Part shown: positions 51,603-60,863 of the stretch, in pieces | How positions within the stretch are numbered: position 1 is the stretch's first letter | Layout: each line of letters opens with the position of its first letter | Source: DASRFR01 sp035651455 | GTDB taxonomy: Bacteria; Acidobacteriota; Terriglobia; Terriglobales; Acidobacteriaceae | Length of the DNA stretch: 64,000 bases | Assembly: GCA_035651455.1 (NCBI GenBank) | Contig: DASRFR010000059.1 | Coordinates: 140,475-204,474 of the forward strand | Reading direction: 5' to 3' | Made by a program: the position numbers and the translations under genes | The notes under the pieces: generated by a model | Seen by the model: only the letters and a program-made list of their open reading frames with translations | The model's database searches: none | Told to the model about the DNA's origin: nothing

Positions 51603-54236
51603 ATGTCGCAGGGCTCGAGCTTCTCGCCTTTGGGTGAGCGTGTCGGCAATTACCAAATTGTCAGTCGCGTAGGTGCGGGCGGCATGGGCGTGGTTTACAA
51701 AGCGCGCGACCTGAAGCTCGACCGCATCGTCGCTTTGAAGTTCCTGCCGGAGGAAGCCACGCTCAAGCCGGTGGATACCGAGCGCTTCATGCGCGAAGCC
51801 AAGACGGCATCGTCTCTCGACCACCCGAATATAGGCGTGATTCATGGCATTGAGCATACGCATGACGGCCGCATGTTCATCGTCATGGCGTACTACGAAG
51901 GGGAGACGCTGATGCTTCGCATTCGGCGCTCGCCGATCCCCATCAGTGAGGTAGTTGATATCGCCGTGCAGGCATGCCGCGGGCTGAGCGAGGCGCACGC
52001 GCACAATATCGTGCATCGAGACATTAAGCCCTCGAACATCATCCTGGCGCGCAACAACGTGCTGAAGATCGTGGATTTCGGGCTGGCACGCGTGATCAGC
52101 AGCGCCAGCATCACGCAGACGGCTGGCTTTTCGGGAAGCTTCGTGTACATGTCTCCAGAGCAGGCTCTCGGCAACTTTGTGGACCACCGCACCGACATCT
52201 GGTCGCTGGGAGTGGTCATGGCGGAGATGGTGACCGGGCGTCCTCCCTTTTACCGCGAAACCATGTCGGCCACGCTCCTGGCGATCGTGCACCAGCCGCC
52301 GTCGGAGCTGGATCGGGCCCCCGCGGAATTGCAGAAGATCATTTACCAGGCTTTATCCAAGGATCCGGCGCATCGCTACCAGCATTGCCACGAGATGCTT
52401 TCCGAACTTACGACACTACAAGCGCAGGCGACGTCCCATTCGTCGGCGGCTACAGTCAGTCCTACCAACACGCGTGGCAGCCGGGATTTGCGCAAGTCGC
52501 TGGAGCACGCATCACGGTCAGCCTGGGGTGTAGCGCCGCAACGGTCGTGGCACTGGTGGGTTTCGGGAATTGCCGGCCTGCTAATTCTCGCGACCGCGCT
52601 GTCGTTCGTGCCCTCTGTGCGGCAGCAGCTTACTCGCAGGTTTGTTGCGCAGAACGAGAAGCATATCGCTGTGCTTCCCTTCGACAACATCGGAAACGAT
52701 CCCGCCAACACCGCAATCGCGGAAGGCCTGATGGACAGCCTTTCGAGCCGGCTCTCTAACCTCGACGCTGCCAACAGTTCTCTATGGGTGGTTCCCGCAA
52801 GCGTGGTTCGCGCGCGGAACGTGCAAGACCCGGCGTCGGCGCTTCGCGATCTGGGCGCAACTCTCGTGGTGAAAGGCAGCATTCAGCGGCAGGGCAAAGA
52901 CGTTCATCTCACGGTTGACCTGATTGACACGCAAAACCTGCGGCAAATCGGCTCGGTACCGCTGGAGGACCGCGCCGGAGATCTGGCCGGCCTGCAGGAT
53001 CAGGCAGTGGCGCGACTTGCCGGACTGATGAAGATTAGTCTTCCCGGCAACTCGTTAGCATCGTCCAATGTGGCCCCCGTGGCATACGAGTCATACCTCA
53101 AGGCGCTCGGCTATGTGCAGCGCTACGACAAGCCAGGGAATCTCGAGCTAGCAATATCCGCGCTGCAATCGGCGGTTCAGACCGATTCCGGTTTTGCTCT
53201 CGGTTATGCCGAGTTGGGAGAGGCGTATCGACTGAAAAACCAAGTCGACCCCAACCCAAAGTGGATCGAAGAAGCGTCCGCGAATTGCGAGAGAGCGATC
53301 CAGATCGACAGCCATTTGCCGTCGACTTACGTGACGCTGGGACGGCTTCATGCGGACCTGGGCAAGAATGAACTTGCGCTGCAGGAGTTCCAACGCGCGT
53401 TGCAGATCAACCCGCGGGATGCGGACGCGCTGATGGGCGTAGCGCTGGCATACGAGCACATGGGACGCACCGTCGACGCCGAAGAGAATTTGAAGCGGGC
53501 GGCCGCATTGCGGCCCGACTACTGGGACGGGTACAACAGCCTGGGAGGTTTTTACTATCGCCAGGGCCGGCTGGCAGACGCCATCACGCAATATCGGCGG
53601 GTGATCCAGCTCACGCCTGATAACGCAAACGCCTACAGCAATCTGGGTGCTGCCCTTGTGGGATTAAGCGATCCCAAGTTCTACCCCGAGGCCGAGTCAG
53701 CGTTAAAAAAGTCTATTCAGCTCTCACCGAATTACCCGGCATACGCGAATCTCGGCAATCTTTACTACAACGAGAAGCGCTATGCCGAATCGGTCGAGAT
53801 GACGCGCAAAGCACTTGCAATGAATGACAAGAATTATGAGGTCTGGGACAACCTCCGCCTCTCTTACGAATGGCTGCACGACCCGGAAAATGCACGTAAA
53901 GCCCGGGAACACGCGTTTCCGCTGCTGCAACACTATGCCGCGGAGCATCCCCACGATGCCGCCGCGCAGGCGCTGCTGGCCACGTTTTATGCTCAAAGAG
54001 GTGCTCGTGAAGAAGCTCTCCGTCGTGTAGAATCCGCTCTCGCTGTTGCACCAAAGGATGGCGCGGTGCTGGCCGCGGTGGCGGAAGCATACGAATATCT
54101 GGGCGATCGCAAGCAGGCGCTTGCCTACGCAAATCGAAGTCTTACTGACGGAGCGACAGTAAGCGACCTGCAGGACCGCCCCGGCCTGCAAAGCATGCTT
54201 ACAGATCCAGGTTTTCGGCCAAATATGAAGAAGTGA
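51603..54236 (+). CDS. Ser/Thr protein kinase with TolB-like domain and many TPRs
   Basis: 877 aa from the ATG at 51603. The kinase domain spans about 15-275: [60 protein letters not shown] membrane helix (about 320-340) leads to a TolB-N-like domain (HIAVLPFDNIGNDPANTAIAEGLMDSL) and then about eight TPRs, to residue 870. Same architecture as the kinase at 41838-44246 but with a clearly different sequence, so the two are paralogs and not a recent duplication. The proposed start avoids an upstream frame with no ribosome site. Confidence 0.92.
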   Translation: MSQGSSFSPLGERVGNYQIVSRVGAGGMGVVYKARDLKLDRIVALKFLPEEATLKPVDTERFMREAKTASSLDHPNIGVIHGIEHTHDGRMFIVMAYYEGETLMLRIRRSPIPISEVVDIAVQACRGLSEAHAHNIVHRDIKPSNIILARNNVLKIVDFGLARVISSASITQTAGFSGSFVYMSPEQALGNFVDHRTDIWSLGVVMAEMVTGRPPFYRETMSATLLAIVHQPPSELDRAPAELQKIIYQALSKDPAHRYQHCHEMLSELTTLQAQATSHSSAATVSPTNTRGSRDLRKSLEHASRSAWGVAPQRSWHWWVSGIAGLLILATALSFVPSVRQQLTRRFVAQNEKHIAVLPFDNIGNDPANTAIAEGLMDSLSSRLSNLDAANSSLWVVPASVVRARNVQDPASALRDLGATLVVKGSIQRQGKDVHLTVDLIDTQNLRQIGSVPLEDRAGDLAGLQDQAVARLAGLMKISLPGNSLASSNVAPVAYESYLKALGYVQRYDKPGNLELAISALQSAVQTDSGFALGYAELGEAYRLKNQVDPNPKWIEEASANCERAIQIDSHLPSTYVTLGRLHADLGKNELALQEFQRALQINPRDADALMGVALAYEHMGRTVDAEENLKRAAALRPDYWDGYNSLGGFYYRQGRLADAITQYRRVIQLTPDNANAYSNLGAALVGLSDPKFYPEAESALKKSIQLSPNYPAYANLGNLYYNEKRYAESVEMTRKALAMNDKNYEVWDNLRLSYEWLHDPENARKAREHAFPLLQHYAAEHPHDAAAQALLATFYAQRGAREEALRRVESALAVAPKDGAVLAAVAEAYEYLGDRKQALAYANRSLTDGATVSDLQDRPGLQSMLTDPGFRPNMKK

Positions 54237-54259
54237 AAATCTGAGGAGGAGAGACTTAC

Positions 54260-54616
54260 ATGACAGAAACAGCTGCTGAACTGAGCCCTGTGGCAAATCC
54301 CGTGTCTGTGACCGTGAATAATCTTGTCCCGAGCGTGGATCCCGTTAACCTCGGACCAGGCGGCGCAGTGATGTTCGTGAACCAATCCGCGCCCTGTCTG
54401 CTGGAACTGCTAGCCCCATCAGGAGATCATGCGATCGTCTCGATTGTTTTGCCGACGAGTTCTCCGGTGACACTGCAGGTGGATTACGGCGAGAGCGGAA
54501 CCTGCTATTACAACCTGGTCACTCCGAACACAGCGCCGCCGCCGGCAGGGGGACACCGCATTATCGTAAGCTCACAATTCGCTACGGCTTCTCGGCAAAG
54601 TAACGAGGCGGCCTAG
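54260..54616 (+). CDS. Small beta-rich hypothetical protein
   Basis: 118 aa, 23 bp after the kinase gene with GGAGGAGAG before the ATG. No signal peptide. The sequence alternates short strands (VSVTVNNLVPSVDPVNLGPGGAVMFVN; VTLQVDYGESGTCYYNLVT) and resembles a small cupredoxin-like or Ig-like domain, but the copper ligands are not present. The close spacing to the kinase suggests co-transcription and perhaps a kinase partner. A strong terminator follows. Confidence 0.7.
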   Translation: MTETAAELSPVANPVSVTVNNLVPSVDPVNLGPGGAVMFVNQSAPCLLELLAPSGDHAIVSIVLPTSSPVTLQVDYGESGTCYYNLVTPNTAPPPAGGHRIIVSSQFATASRQSNEAA

Positions 54617-54661
54617 GCGTATCGATATTCTGAACGCAATTGGCTGGGTGAGATCCGGTGT

Positions 54662-54695
54662 GGCCGCTCGCAAAACGGGCGGCCGTTCTTTTTTT
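54662..54695 (+). terminator. Rho-independent terminator after the kinase pair
   Basis: A 9-bp stem (54662-54670 with 54676-54684, one G-U pair) has a CAAAA loop and is followed by a T-rich tract ending with seven T (54689-54695). Confidence 0.88.
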
Positions 54696-54719
54696 GAGCT
54701 CCGCCCTTAGTTTCGGCGC

Positions 54720-55190
54720 TTATTGCACATCCACAGGTTTGATCGGAAGGTCCCAGTGCGCGAGGAGGATTTCGAACCGCCGTTGCTCCTCCTTTTTAAA
54801 CGTCTCCTGGTCGGGATAGAGTTGCTTCTGCAGTGCCGCCTCGTCGAATGGCTCATTCGCTACCGTAGCATTCTTGAAGACGATGGTAACGCGGTAATCC
54901 CAGCGTCCGTCCTCGGTGGTGTGATAACGGGGTTGATCGACCCAGACCCTCAGTAGCCGGCCCATTTCAATTTCTCGCTTCAGCACGGGATAGTGGTTCT
55001 TCTTGAATAGCTGCAGAAATTCGTCGGCATAGCCCCACTTGGCTTTGTAGTAATACTCGGCCACGAACGGCTTCTCCTGTTGCGCTTGGGATTGCGCGTG
55101 AAGCGCGCCTGTGAGCAGGGGAACCCATACAGTTGCCGCGGCCAGGGAAAGAAGAATTTGGGCTGCGAATCTGGCGAAAGAGATTTTCAC
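54720..55190 (-). CDS. Small secreted hypothetical protein
   Basis: 156 aa from the GTG at 55190, chosen for AAGGAG 6 bp upstream. Signal peptide ARFAAQILLSLAAATVWVPLLTGALHAQ. The mature part has KPFVAEYYYKAKWGYADEFLQLFKKNHYPVLKREIEMGRLLRVWVDQPRYH, which resembles a ferredoxin-like or dimeric alpha-beta barrel fold. Comparable secreted proteins occur in acidobacteria. No function known. Confidence 0.72.
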   Translation of the reverse strand: MKISFARFAAQILLSLAAATVWVPLLTGALHAQSQAQQEKPFVAEYYYKAKWGYADEFLQLFKKNHYPVLKREIEMGRLLRVWVDQPRYHTTEDGRWDYRVTIVFKNATVANEPFDEAALQKQLYPDQETFKKEEQRRFEILLAHWDLPIKPVDVQ

Positions 55191-55359
55191 GGAGGTCTCC
55201 TTAGGATTGTGCTGCCACAAAGTTGGATCCGGGACTCGGGAGCAATACGGCGCGCTGAAGTTCTATCACCTGCACTCTGGCGTAAGCAAGGCGGTCAGAG
55301 CTGTGGCACGTTGGTGAGCATGGAATCTGCGGTTCAAGAACGAAAGCGAAAAACCCGTG

Positions 55360-56331
55360 CTACTGCGGCATTTGCTGTGGCTGCTGGGCAGGAGGCTGGG
55401 ACGGCTGTGGCTGTTGTCCAAAGGGACCTTGGTTAAAACCGGGCTGCTGATTGAAACCAGGCTGTTGACCGAAAGGACCGGTATTGAAACCGGGACCGCC
55501 TTGTACGCCCCCACCTTGTCCCTGCTGTGCTACCGCGCCTTGCAGAGGCGGCTGATTGGGAGTATTGAGAAGTCCGCCCCGGTCCGTGGCCGGATCGTAA
55601 ATGAACTGCCACTCGTTGTAGTGATGCTTCTTGTTAAACTCGCGAATAGTCTCTTTCTCGCTGACGCTGGCGACTCCAACAATTGGCCCCCCGCCGAAAG
55701 CCGGCCCCGAAAATCCCGCCATGTTCGTGCCCGTCGCGGGGTTCGGCGCGTTATTGGGCGAGGAGTTTGCGCCCGGGTTGTCGCTGGCATTGGCCTGGTC
55801 GGGAGTTGCGGGATTGCCGTCGGCATCTGTCTGCGCGGTGGTTGGCTGATTCGCATTTTTCTGGGGCTGCATGCCTGGGCCTGGTCCGCCGCTCGGACCG
55901 CCACCAAATGTGCTGAATCCGCCGGCTTGATTCGCGGCACCGCCCAGGGTGGGCACTCCGGGGGGCGTGGCTCCGTTAACGCCACCACCGAACGAAAACT
56001 TCACGTCCCCATAATGGAGCAGTTTGAAATCTTTACCGGTGATCGGATCTTTGTAGCGCTTGCGAAGGAACCGCATATTGTTGCTGCTTTCGAGGTCCTC
56101 GATGCGAGTGGGAAAGCTCCCAAACTTCTTGAAATAGCGGCGGACCGCGCGTGAATATTGCACCCCACGATGGATCATTTCTTGTTCGCGATCCCGCCGG
56201 TTCTGGAAGGCCAACATAGGGGCAATCGTGGCCGCGGTAATCGCCAGCACCGCCACGAAGAACATGAGCGTGAGCAGGATATAGCCGTGGTCAGAGCGGC
56301 GAGCGATAGCGAATTGGCGACGGCGAATCAT
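55360..56331 (-). CDS. Type II secretion/type IV pilus pseudopilin with proline-glutamine-rich tail
   Basis: 323 aa. The N-terminus has a prepilin-like cleavage region (HG/YILLTLMFFVAVLAITAATI) after residue G16, but at the +5 position the usual Glu is Thr (T21). A helical stalk of about 80 residues leads into a long low-complexity tail rich in Gly, Pro, Asn and Gln (about 130-323), including repeats such as QPGFNQQPGFNQGPFGQQ. The globular part resembles GspG-type pseudopilins before the tail begins. It is last in the pilus operon and lies 15 bp after the PilP-like gene. Confidence 0.75.
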   Translation of the reverse strand: MIRRRQFAIARRSDHGYILLTLMFFVAVLAITAATIAPMLAFQNRRDREQEMIHRGVQYSRAVRRYFKKFGSFPTRIEDLESSNNMRFLRKRYKDPITGKDFKLLHYGDVKFSFGGGVNGATPPGVPTLGGAANQAGGFSTFGGGPSGGPGPGMQPQKNANQPTTAQTDADGNPATPDQANASDNPGANSSPNNAPNPATGTNMAGFSGPAFGGGPIVGVASVSEKETIREFNKKHHYNEWQFIYDPATDRGGLLNTPNQPPLQGAVAQQGQGGGVQGGPGFNTGPFGQQPGFNQQPGFNQGPFGQQPQPSQPPAQQPQQMPQ

Positions 56332-56346
56332 GAAAGCAGATGAGCA

Positions 56347-56955
56347 TCATCCCTGCGTGAGCGGGATCATCTGACGGTTGTTGTTTAAGACGTCTTCAAT
56401 CTCAACCGAGGTTGGGCCGATGCGCGTAACCCGATAGCGCCGGTCGACAATGTCGCCTTCGCCGGCAATGAAGACGTCTTCGCCCTGAGAGAGAAAGATT
56501 TTCTTGGGCTCTCCGGGCTTATTCGCGAAGCCAAAGAACTTCAGCAGGATGGGCGGAGGCGGCGGTGGAGGTGGCGGCGTGTTTTCGGCAGTTTCCGTAT
56601 GCCCTGGCGCCACCGGTTGCGGAATCACCGGCTCAGCCCCTGCGACGAAGATGTTCCGTCCAGTGCCTTCGTACTTAGTATCTTCACTTTCTTTCAACAA
56701 CCCGAGCTGAAGAGTTGGGTCCAGGCGCTGGGGCGTAGCTGCGGGACGTTGCGATCTCGACGCCGGTGAAGCACGCCGCGAGGTGGCCCGGTTTCGCGGC
56801 GGCGGCACATCGATTCCCGCAGTGCTCCGCGACGAATTAGCGGCTGCTGGCGAACCGGTGAAGCTCATCAGGGCATGAACAACAAAAATCAGCGCGAGCC
56901 CGCCGAGCAGCGAGGCCCAGATCACCTTCTTTCGATTCTCCGCGCCAATCTTCAA
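56347..56955 (-). CDS. PilP/GspC-like pilus assembly protein
   Basis: 202 aa. An N-terminal membrane helix (KVIWASLLGGLALIFVVHALM) leads to a Ser/Arg/Pro-rich linker, a run of nine prolines and a C-terminal domain of about 70 residues (ILLKFFGFANKPGEPKKIFLSQGEDVFIAGEGDIVDRRYRVTRIGPTSVEIED). The C-terminal pattern (VFIAGEGDIV, YRVTRIGPTSVEIE) matches the HR-like domain of PilP/GspC, which links the inner-membrane platform to the secretin. The assignment rests on position and this domain. Confidence 0.72.
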   Translation of the reverse strand: MKIGAENRKKVIWASLLGGLALIFVVHALMSFTGSPAAANSSRSTAGIDVPPPRNRATSRRASPASRSQRPAATPQRLDPTLQLGLLKESEDTKYEGTGRNIFVAGAEPVIPQPVAPGHTETAENTPPPPPPPPPILLKFFGFANKPGEPKKIFLSQGEDVFIAGEGDIVDRRYRVTRIGPTSVEIEDVLNNNRQMIPLTQG

Positions 56956-56956
56956 G

Positions 56957-57529
56957 TTACAGTCCCGTCCTTGTCGCCGTCTTCGATCCGGAATCGGTCT
57001 TCAGAAAAGTATTGAGTTTCATCTGCAGCTTGACGCCCGGTCCGTTCTGCTCCCCGGCAAAGCTCACGCTGTCAAGAATAAAAAACACCTTTGCTCTCTC
57101 TACGGAGTTAATGAAGCGCATGAGTTGAAGATAGTCGCCGGAACAATCGGCGTCGATCTCCACTGGCTGCAGCCCTACATCCTCGGGATCACCCATCTTG
57201 TAGCGCGCGGCCAGAATGCGAACCGAATTCTGCGACGCCAGCTTGCCAAGCTGATCGGAGATTTCAGAATCCTGCGCGGGAATCCGCTCTTTGTAGAAAG
57301 CGTTGATCTCATCTACGGCGAGCGCCACCTTCTTGTCCATGCCCCGCAAAGGTTCCACCTGCCGGGTTTTCTGCTGCAATTCTTTCCATAGGTCGCCCAT
57401 CTGCGCACGACGAGAGGTGGTAGAGCCGATCAGGGGCGAGAGGAGCAGCGCGACGGCCGCCACATCAATGCAAAGCATGGTAATGAGCGCAATCCTGATC
57501 TTGCGTTTTGTGTTTCTAAGATCAGGCAT
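56957..57529 (-). CDS. pilO: PilO-like pilus assembly protein
   Basis: 190 aa. N-terminal membrane helix (IALITMLCIDVAAVALLLSPL), a coiled-coil segment (DLWKELQQKTRQVEPLRGMDKKV) and a ferredoxin-like C-terminal domain (GDYLQLMRFINSVERAKVFFILDSVSF). Matches PilO, which pairs with PilN in the inner-membrane alignment complex. It starts at the base where the PilN-like gene ends. Confidence 0.78.
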   Translation of the reverse strand: MPDLRNTKRKIRIALITMLCIDVAAVALLLSPLIGSTTSRRAQMGDLWKELQQKTRQVEPLRGMDKKVALAVDEINAFYKERIPAQDSEISDQLGKLASQNSVRILAARYKMGDPEDVGLQPVEIDADCSGDYLQLMRFINSVERAKVFFILDSVSFAGEQNGPGVKLQMKLNTFLKTDSGSKTATRTGL

Positions 57530-58116
57530 CAGGGCGCGCTCCTGGCTGTATCGGGAATATAAGAGGCGATAATATCGAAGGTCACGCTGTCGCCGGGCGT
57601 GGCTCCCGTCTGTTGCTGCTCCTGCGCGATGTAGGTTTCGCGGAAGTGCTTCGAGTCCTCCATCTTTTTGACGAGATCGAGCGCCTTCTCTCTCGAATCC
57701 CCAGCCACCACCATCTTGAGCTGCAGTTCATTATCGCCATTCATCTGGGGATGGATGGAAACCACATGCAGGCGGGGCGGCATCACGCGTTCCAATTCTT
57801 CGAAGACCTTGGTCCAGGAGAACGCCTTGCGCACGATGAGATCGTTAAGGAACTGCGAGCGGTCGCGGGTACTGCGATTCGCCGGGAGATTGAGAAAGGC
57901 CTGAGCGCGTGCCCGTTCGTTATCGCGCAGCGCGATCTGTGCTTTCAAGTCGGCAATGCGCTGGCGGTCGCGGCGCGCATTCAACCAGCCGGTTACGGTT
58001 ATGGCCAACAGCGCCAAAGTCAGAATTCCCACCAGAGCAAGCGTAGAACCCCACAGCATCCAGAAACGGCGCGCGTCCTGGTAGGGATTGGTCGCGAGAT
58101 TGATATTCAGCCGCAT
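57529..58116 (-). CDS. pilN: PilN-like pilus assembly protein
   Basis: 195 aa. It begins MRLNINLATNPYQDARRFWML; the short INLA segment is the PilN tail that binds PilM. Next come a membrane helix (LALVGILTLALLAITVTGWL), a coiled coil and a periplasmic ferredoxin-like fold. It lies 1 bp after pilM and shares its end base with the pilO start. The gene order pilM, pilN, pilO, pilP is diagnostic. Confidence 0.82.
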   Translation of the reverse strand: MRLNINLATNPYQDARRFWMLWGSTLALVGILTLALLAITVTGWLNARRDRQRIADLKAQIALRDNERARAQAFLNLPANRSTRDRSQFLNDLIVRKAFSWTKVFEELERVMPPRLHVVSIHPQMNGDNELQLKMVVAGDSREKALDLVKKMEDSKHFRETYIAQEQQQTGATPGDSVTFDIIASYIPDTARSAP

Positions 58117-58117
58117 A

Positions 58118-59017
58118 TCAGGAAAGCAGCGCTCCTACCACGCCTGCCATTCTCCAGCGGGGCACAGAGGTGCCGGAGTTCGCGCCCAATTGAGAGGAGC
58201 CGACCAGTTCACGCACATCGGCCCCGGTTTGTGCGCGCAACGCAGGAACGGCGCCCTCCGATTCCGCCAGTCCCGCGATAAATATCTGCTCGATGTTGAG
58301 CTGATAGGTGTCCTGAAAGAACACGATGGAGGGATAAACCTCCTCAGCCAATTGTTCTCCGGAAATCGCGACGCCCCGGACATTTTCAAGAGTGCGGAAG
58401 AGCAGCATCTTGTCACGATCTAAGATCGCGATGCTGGTAGTGTGGGCATCGACTTTCACGACTAAAGTCGGGCGTTCTGAATTGGCGGCGCCCAACGCCG
58501 CCAGCATGGACGGGAGCACAACACCGGGACTGTAGCCGGCATCTTTGAAAGCGGCTTCGTATTCCTCCACGACCGATGCCAGAGCCACGGCGGCAATTAC
58601 CTTCACGCCTTGGCCGGAAATCTGAGCATGATACGAAACCTTGGCCTTGTCGACGTCAAAGGGAAGCGACTTTTTCAAGCGAAACCGCAGCACAGATTCC
58701 GCTTCGCTCGCGTTTTCCGGCAGGGCGTCGAAATCAAGTAACGCGACGCGCACGGCAGCATCCGGCAAGACGGCGATAACGTCACGCGAGCGTTCCGCCA
58801 CGTCACCCAACGCGTCCTGAATTGCCTGGCTGACAGTCAGGCGTTGCGGGAGATTCGATTCCATCAAATCGGGCACAACCATGCCGGGGCCAAGATCCTT
58901 AGCTGCGCAGGCGGCAACCATCGCGCCATTGTCTGCGACGCGGCCCGCCAAAATACGGTCGGCGGAAATCTCGCAGGCAAGCTTCGGCTTCGCACTCATT
59001 TTTGCCTTGCTACTCAT
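58118..59017 (-). CDS. pilM: PilM-like actin-fold pilus assembly protein
   Basis: 299 aa. It has the PilM actin-like fold: LACEISADRILAGRVADNG (N-terminal), VIAVLPDAAVRVALLDFDALP, SEAESVLRFRLKKSLPFDVDKAKVSY and VVKVDAHTTSIAILDRDKMLLFRTL. PilM is a cytoplasmic ATP-binding ring component that holds the N-terminal tail of PilN. ATG codons at 59017 and 58999 are both possible starts. Shorter than the classic PilM (about 350 aa). Confidence 0.82.
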   Translation of the reverse strand: MSSKAKMSAKPKLACEISADRILAGRVADNGAMVAACAAKDLGPGMVVPDLMESNLPQRLTVSQAIQDALGDVAERSRDVIAVLPDAAVRVALLDFDALPENASEAESVLRFRLKKSLPFDVDKAKVSYHAQISGQGVKVIAAVALASVVEEYEAAFKDAGYSPGVVLPSMLAALGAANSERPTLVVKVDAHTTSIAILDRDKMLLFRTLENVRGVAISGEQLAEEVYPSIVFFQDTYQLNIEQIFIAGLAESEGAVPALRAQTGADVRELVGSSQLGANSGTSVPRWRMAGVVGALLS

Positions 59018-59054
59018 AAATGAATCTGGTGAATCCTGGGCGGTTCTTTTGCTC

Positions 59055-60725
59055 CTAACGCATGGCCTCGATAAAGGTGACCTTGTTGATCTCCTTCAGC
59101 GTGGTCAGCCCTTTTCTCACTTTATCGAGTGCCGATTCGCGCAGGAACCGCATACCTTCGTCGCGCGCAGCCCGACGAATTTCGGACGTAGGCTTTTTGC
59201 CGAGAATCATCTCGCGGATGCGGTCGCTCAGGTCGAGCAATTCGTGAATCGCGGTACGGCCTCGGAAGCCCGTACCGGCACACTCTATGCAGCCCTGGCC
59301 CTCATAAAATGGAACCTTCGACCACTCTTCGGGATTCAGCCCGCTTGCCTCCATCTCCTCGGGCGTGTAGTGCACTACGGCACGGCAGGAATCGCAAATG
59401 ACACGAACCAGCCGTTGCGCCAGAATACAGTTCAGCGCGGACACGAAATTGTAGGGCTCTACGCCCATATTGAGAAATCGCCCAATCACGTCGACCACGT
59501 TGTTGGCGTGGACGGTTGTGAACACCAGGTGACCGGTGAGGGCCGACTGGATGGCGATCTGCGCGGTTTCCGTGTCGCGGATTTCCCCCACCATGATTTT
59601 GTCAGGATCGTGGCGCAGAATGGAACGCAATCCACGGGCAAAGGTCAAACCTTTCTTCTCGTTGACGGGAATCTGCGTGATGCCGCGAATCTGGTACTCC
59701 ACCGGATCTTCAATGGTGATGATCTTGTCTTCTTCGGTTTTAATCTCATTCACGGCGGCGTAAAGAGTCGTCGTTTTGCCGCTGCCCGTCGGCCCGGTAA
59801 CCAGCACCATGCCATAGGGTTCCTTGATGTAGCGGCGGAACTTGCGCAAGTCCTCGTCGTCAAAGCCAACGACATCGAGCACCAGGGTGCGGAACTTCTC
59901 GCTCATGGATTCTTTGTCGAGCACACGGAGCACCGCATCCTCGCCGTGAATCGAAGGCATGATGGAGACGCGAAAATCGATGGCGCGCCCGTTGTACTTG
60001 ACGCGGAAGCGGCCATCCTGAGGGACACGGCGTTCGGAAATATCGAGCTCGCTCATGACCTTGATTCGCGAAATGATGGTCGAGTGATGCTCTTTTCCGA
60101 TCGGGGGCATGGCTTGCGTCAGCACGCCGTCGATGCGGAACTTGATACCGACGGAGTCGTCGCGCGTTTCGATATGAATGTCACTGGCGCGGCGTTGTAG
60201 CGCGGTGAAAATGGTGGTATCCACCAGGCGAATAATGGGGCTGGTGTCGCCCGCCGCGGTCAGCTTATCGATCGAGATGGTCTCGTCTTGGCCGCTCTCG
60301 TCCTCGCGGATGACATCGAGCGTGAAGCCTTCGCTGGCTTCTTCCAGCACCCGCTGTGACTGCTCCGTCTTCTTCAGGATGTCGCTGATCTGCTTGAGGG
60401 TTGAAACCTTGGTGACGATGCGCTTGTCGAGCAGCAAGCTGATCTCGTCAATCATCATCAACTGGCTGGGATCCGCGATCGCGATGGCGAGCTTCCCGTC
60501 CTGGGTCTCGTCCAAGGGGACGAAGTTGTAGCGGAACATCAAGTCGACCGGGATCTTCTTGAACAGATCGTGGTGAAGCTGAAAATCGTTCAGATCGACG
60601 AATTCGCAGCGGTAACGGCGGGCGATATCCTTGGCGCGTTCGACATCGTCGACCGGATTACCGGTGATGATTCCGCCGCCATTCCCGCCATTTGTGAACA
60701 GAGTTTTTTTATCTGTTATTGTCAT
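59055..60725 (-). CDS. pilB: Type IV pilus/type II secretion assembly ATPase (PilB/GspE)
   Basis: 556 aa. An N-terminal GspE-type domain (about 1-150) leads to the hexameric ATPase: Walker A GPTGSGKTT around K317, the Asp box (HIETRDDSVGIKFRIDG), His box (HDPDKIMVGEIRD; ALTGHLVFTTVHAN) and the zinc-binding CDSC...CIEC pair. It powers pilus extension or secretion. The close sequence of GspE and PilB prevents a firm choice; the operon with PilM-PilP favours pili. It starts 138 bp after pilC. Confidence 0.93.
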   Translation of the reverse strand: MTITDKKTLFTNGGNGGGIITGNPVDDVERAKDIARRYRCEFVDLNDFQLHHDLFKKIPVDLMFRYNFVPLDETQDGKLAIAIADPSQLMMIDEISLLLDKRIVTKVSTLKQISDILKKTEQSQRVLEEASEGFTLDVIREDESGQDETISIDKLTAAGDTSPIIRLVDTTIFTALQRRASDIHIETRDDSVGIKFRIDGVLTQAMPPIGKEHHSTIISRIKVMSELDISERRVPQDGRFRVKYNGRAIDFRVSIMPSIHGEDAVLRVLDKESMSEKFRTLVLDVVGFDDEDLRKFRRYIKEPYGMVLVTGPTGSGKTTTLYAAVNEIKTEEDKIITIEDPVEYQIRGITQIPVNEKKGLTFARGLRSILRHDPDKIMVGEIRDTETAQIAIQSALTGHLVFTTVHANNVVDVIGRFLNMGVEPYNFVSALNCILAQRLVRVICDSCRAVVHYTPEEMEASGLNPEEWSKVPFYEGQGCIECAGTGFRGRTAIHELLDLSDRIREMILGKKPTSEIRRAARDEGMRFLRESALDKVRKGLTTLKEINKVTFIEAMR

Positions 60726-60863
60726 CGCCTACTTCCAAAAATCCAGCATCTGGCTGCCAGCGTCCGACATTCCCTGATCCACGGTGCCATGCCATAAACA
60801 TCAGATCAAAAGGCTGCCTTCATCGCTACTCAACGTCTGCGACAAAGCCCTAACGCCCCAGCC

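Noticed and set aside
58881..60200. Plus-strand ORF of 439 aa
   Set aside because: It is antisense to pilM and pilB; the minus-strand frames have clear ATPase and actin-fold motifs.
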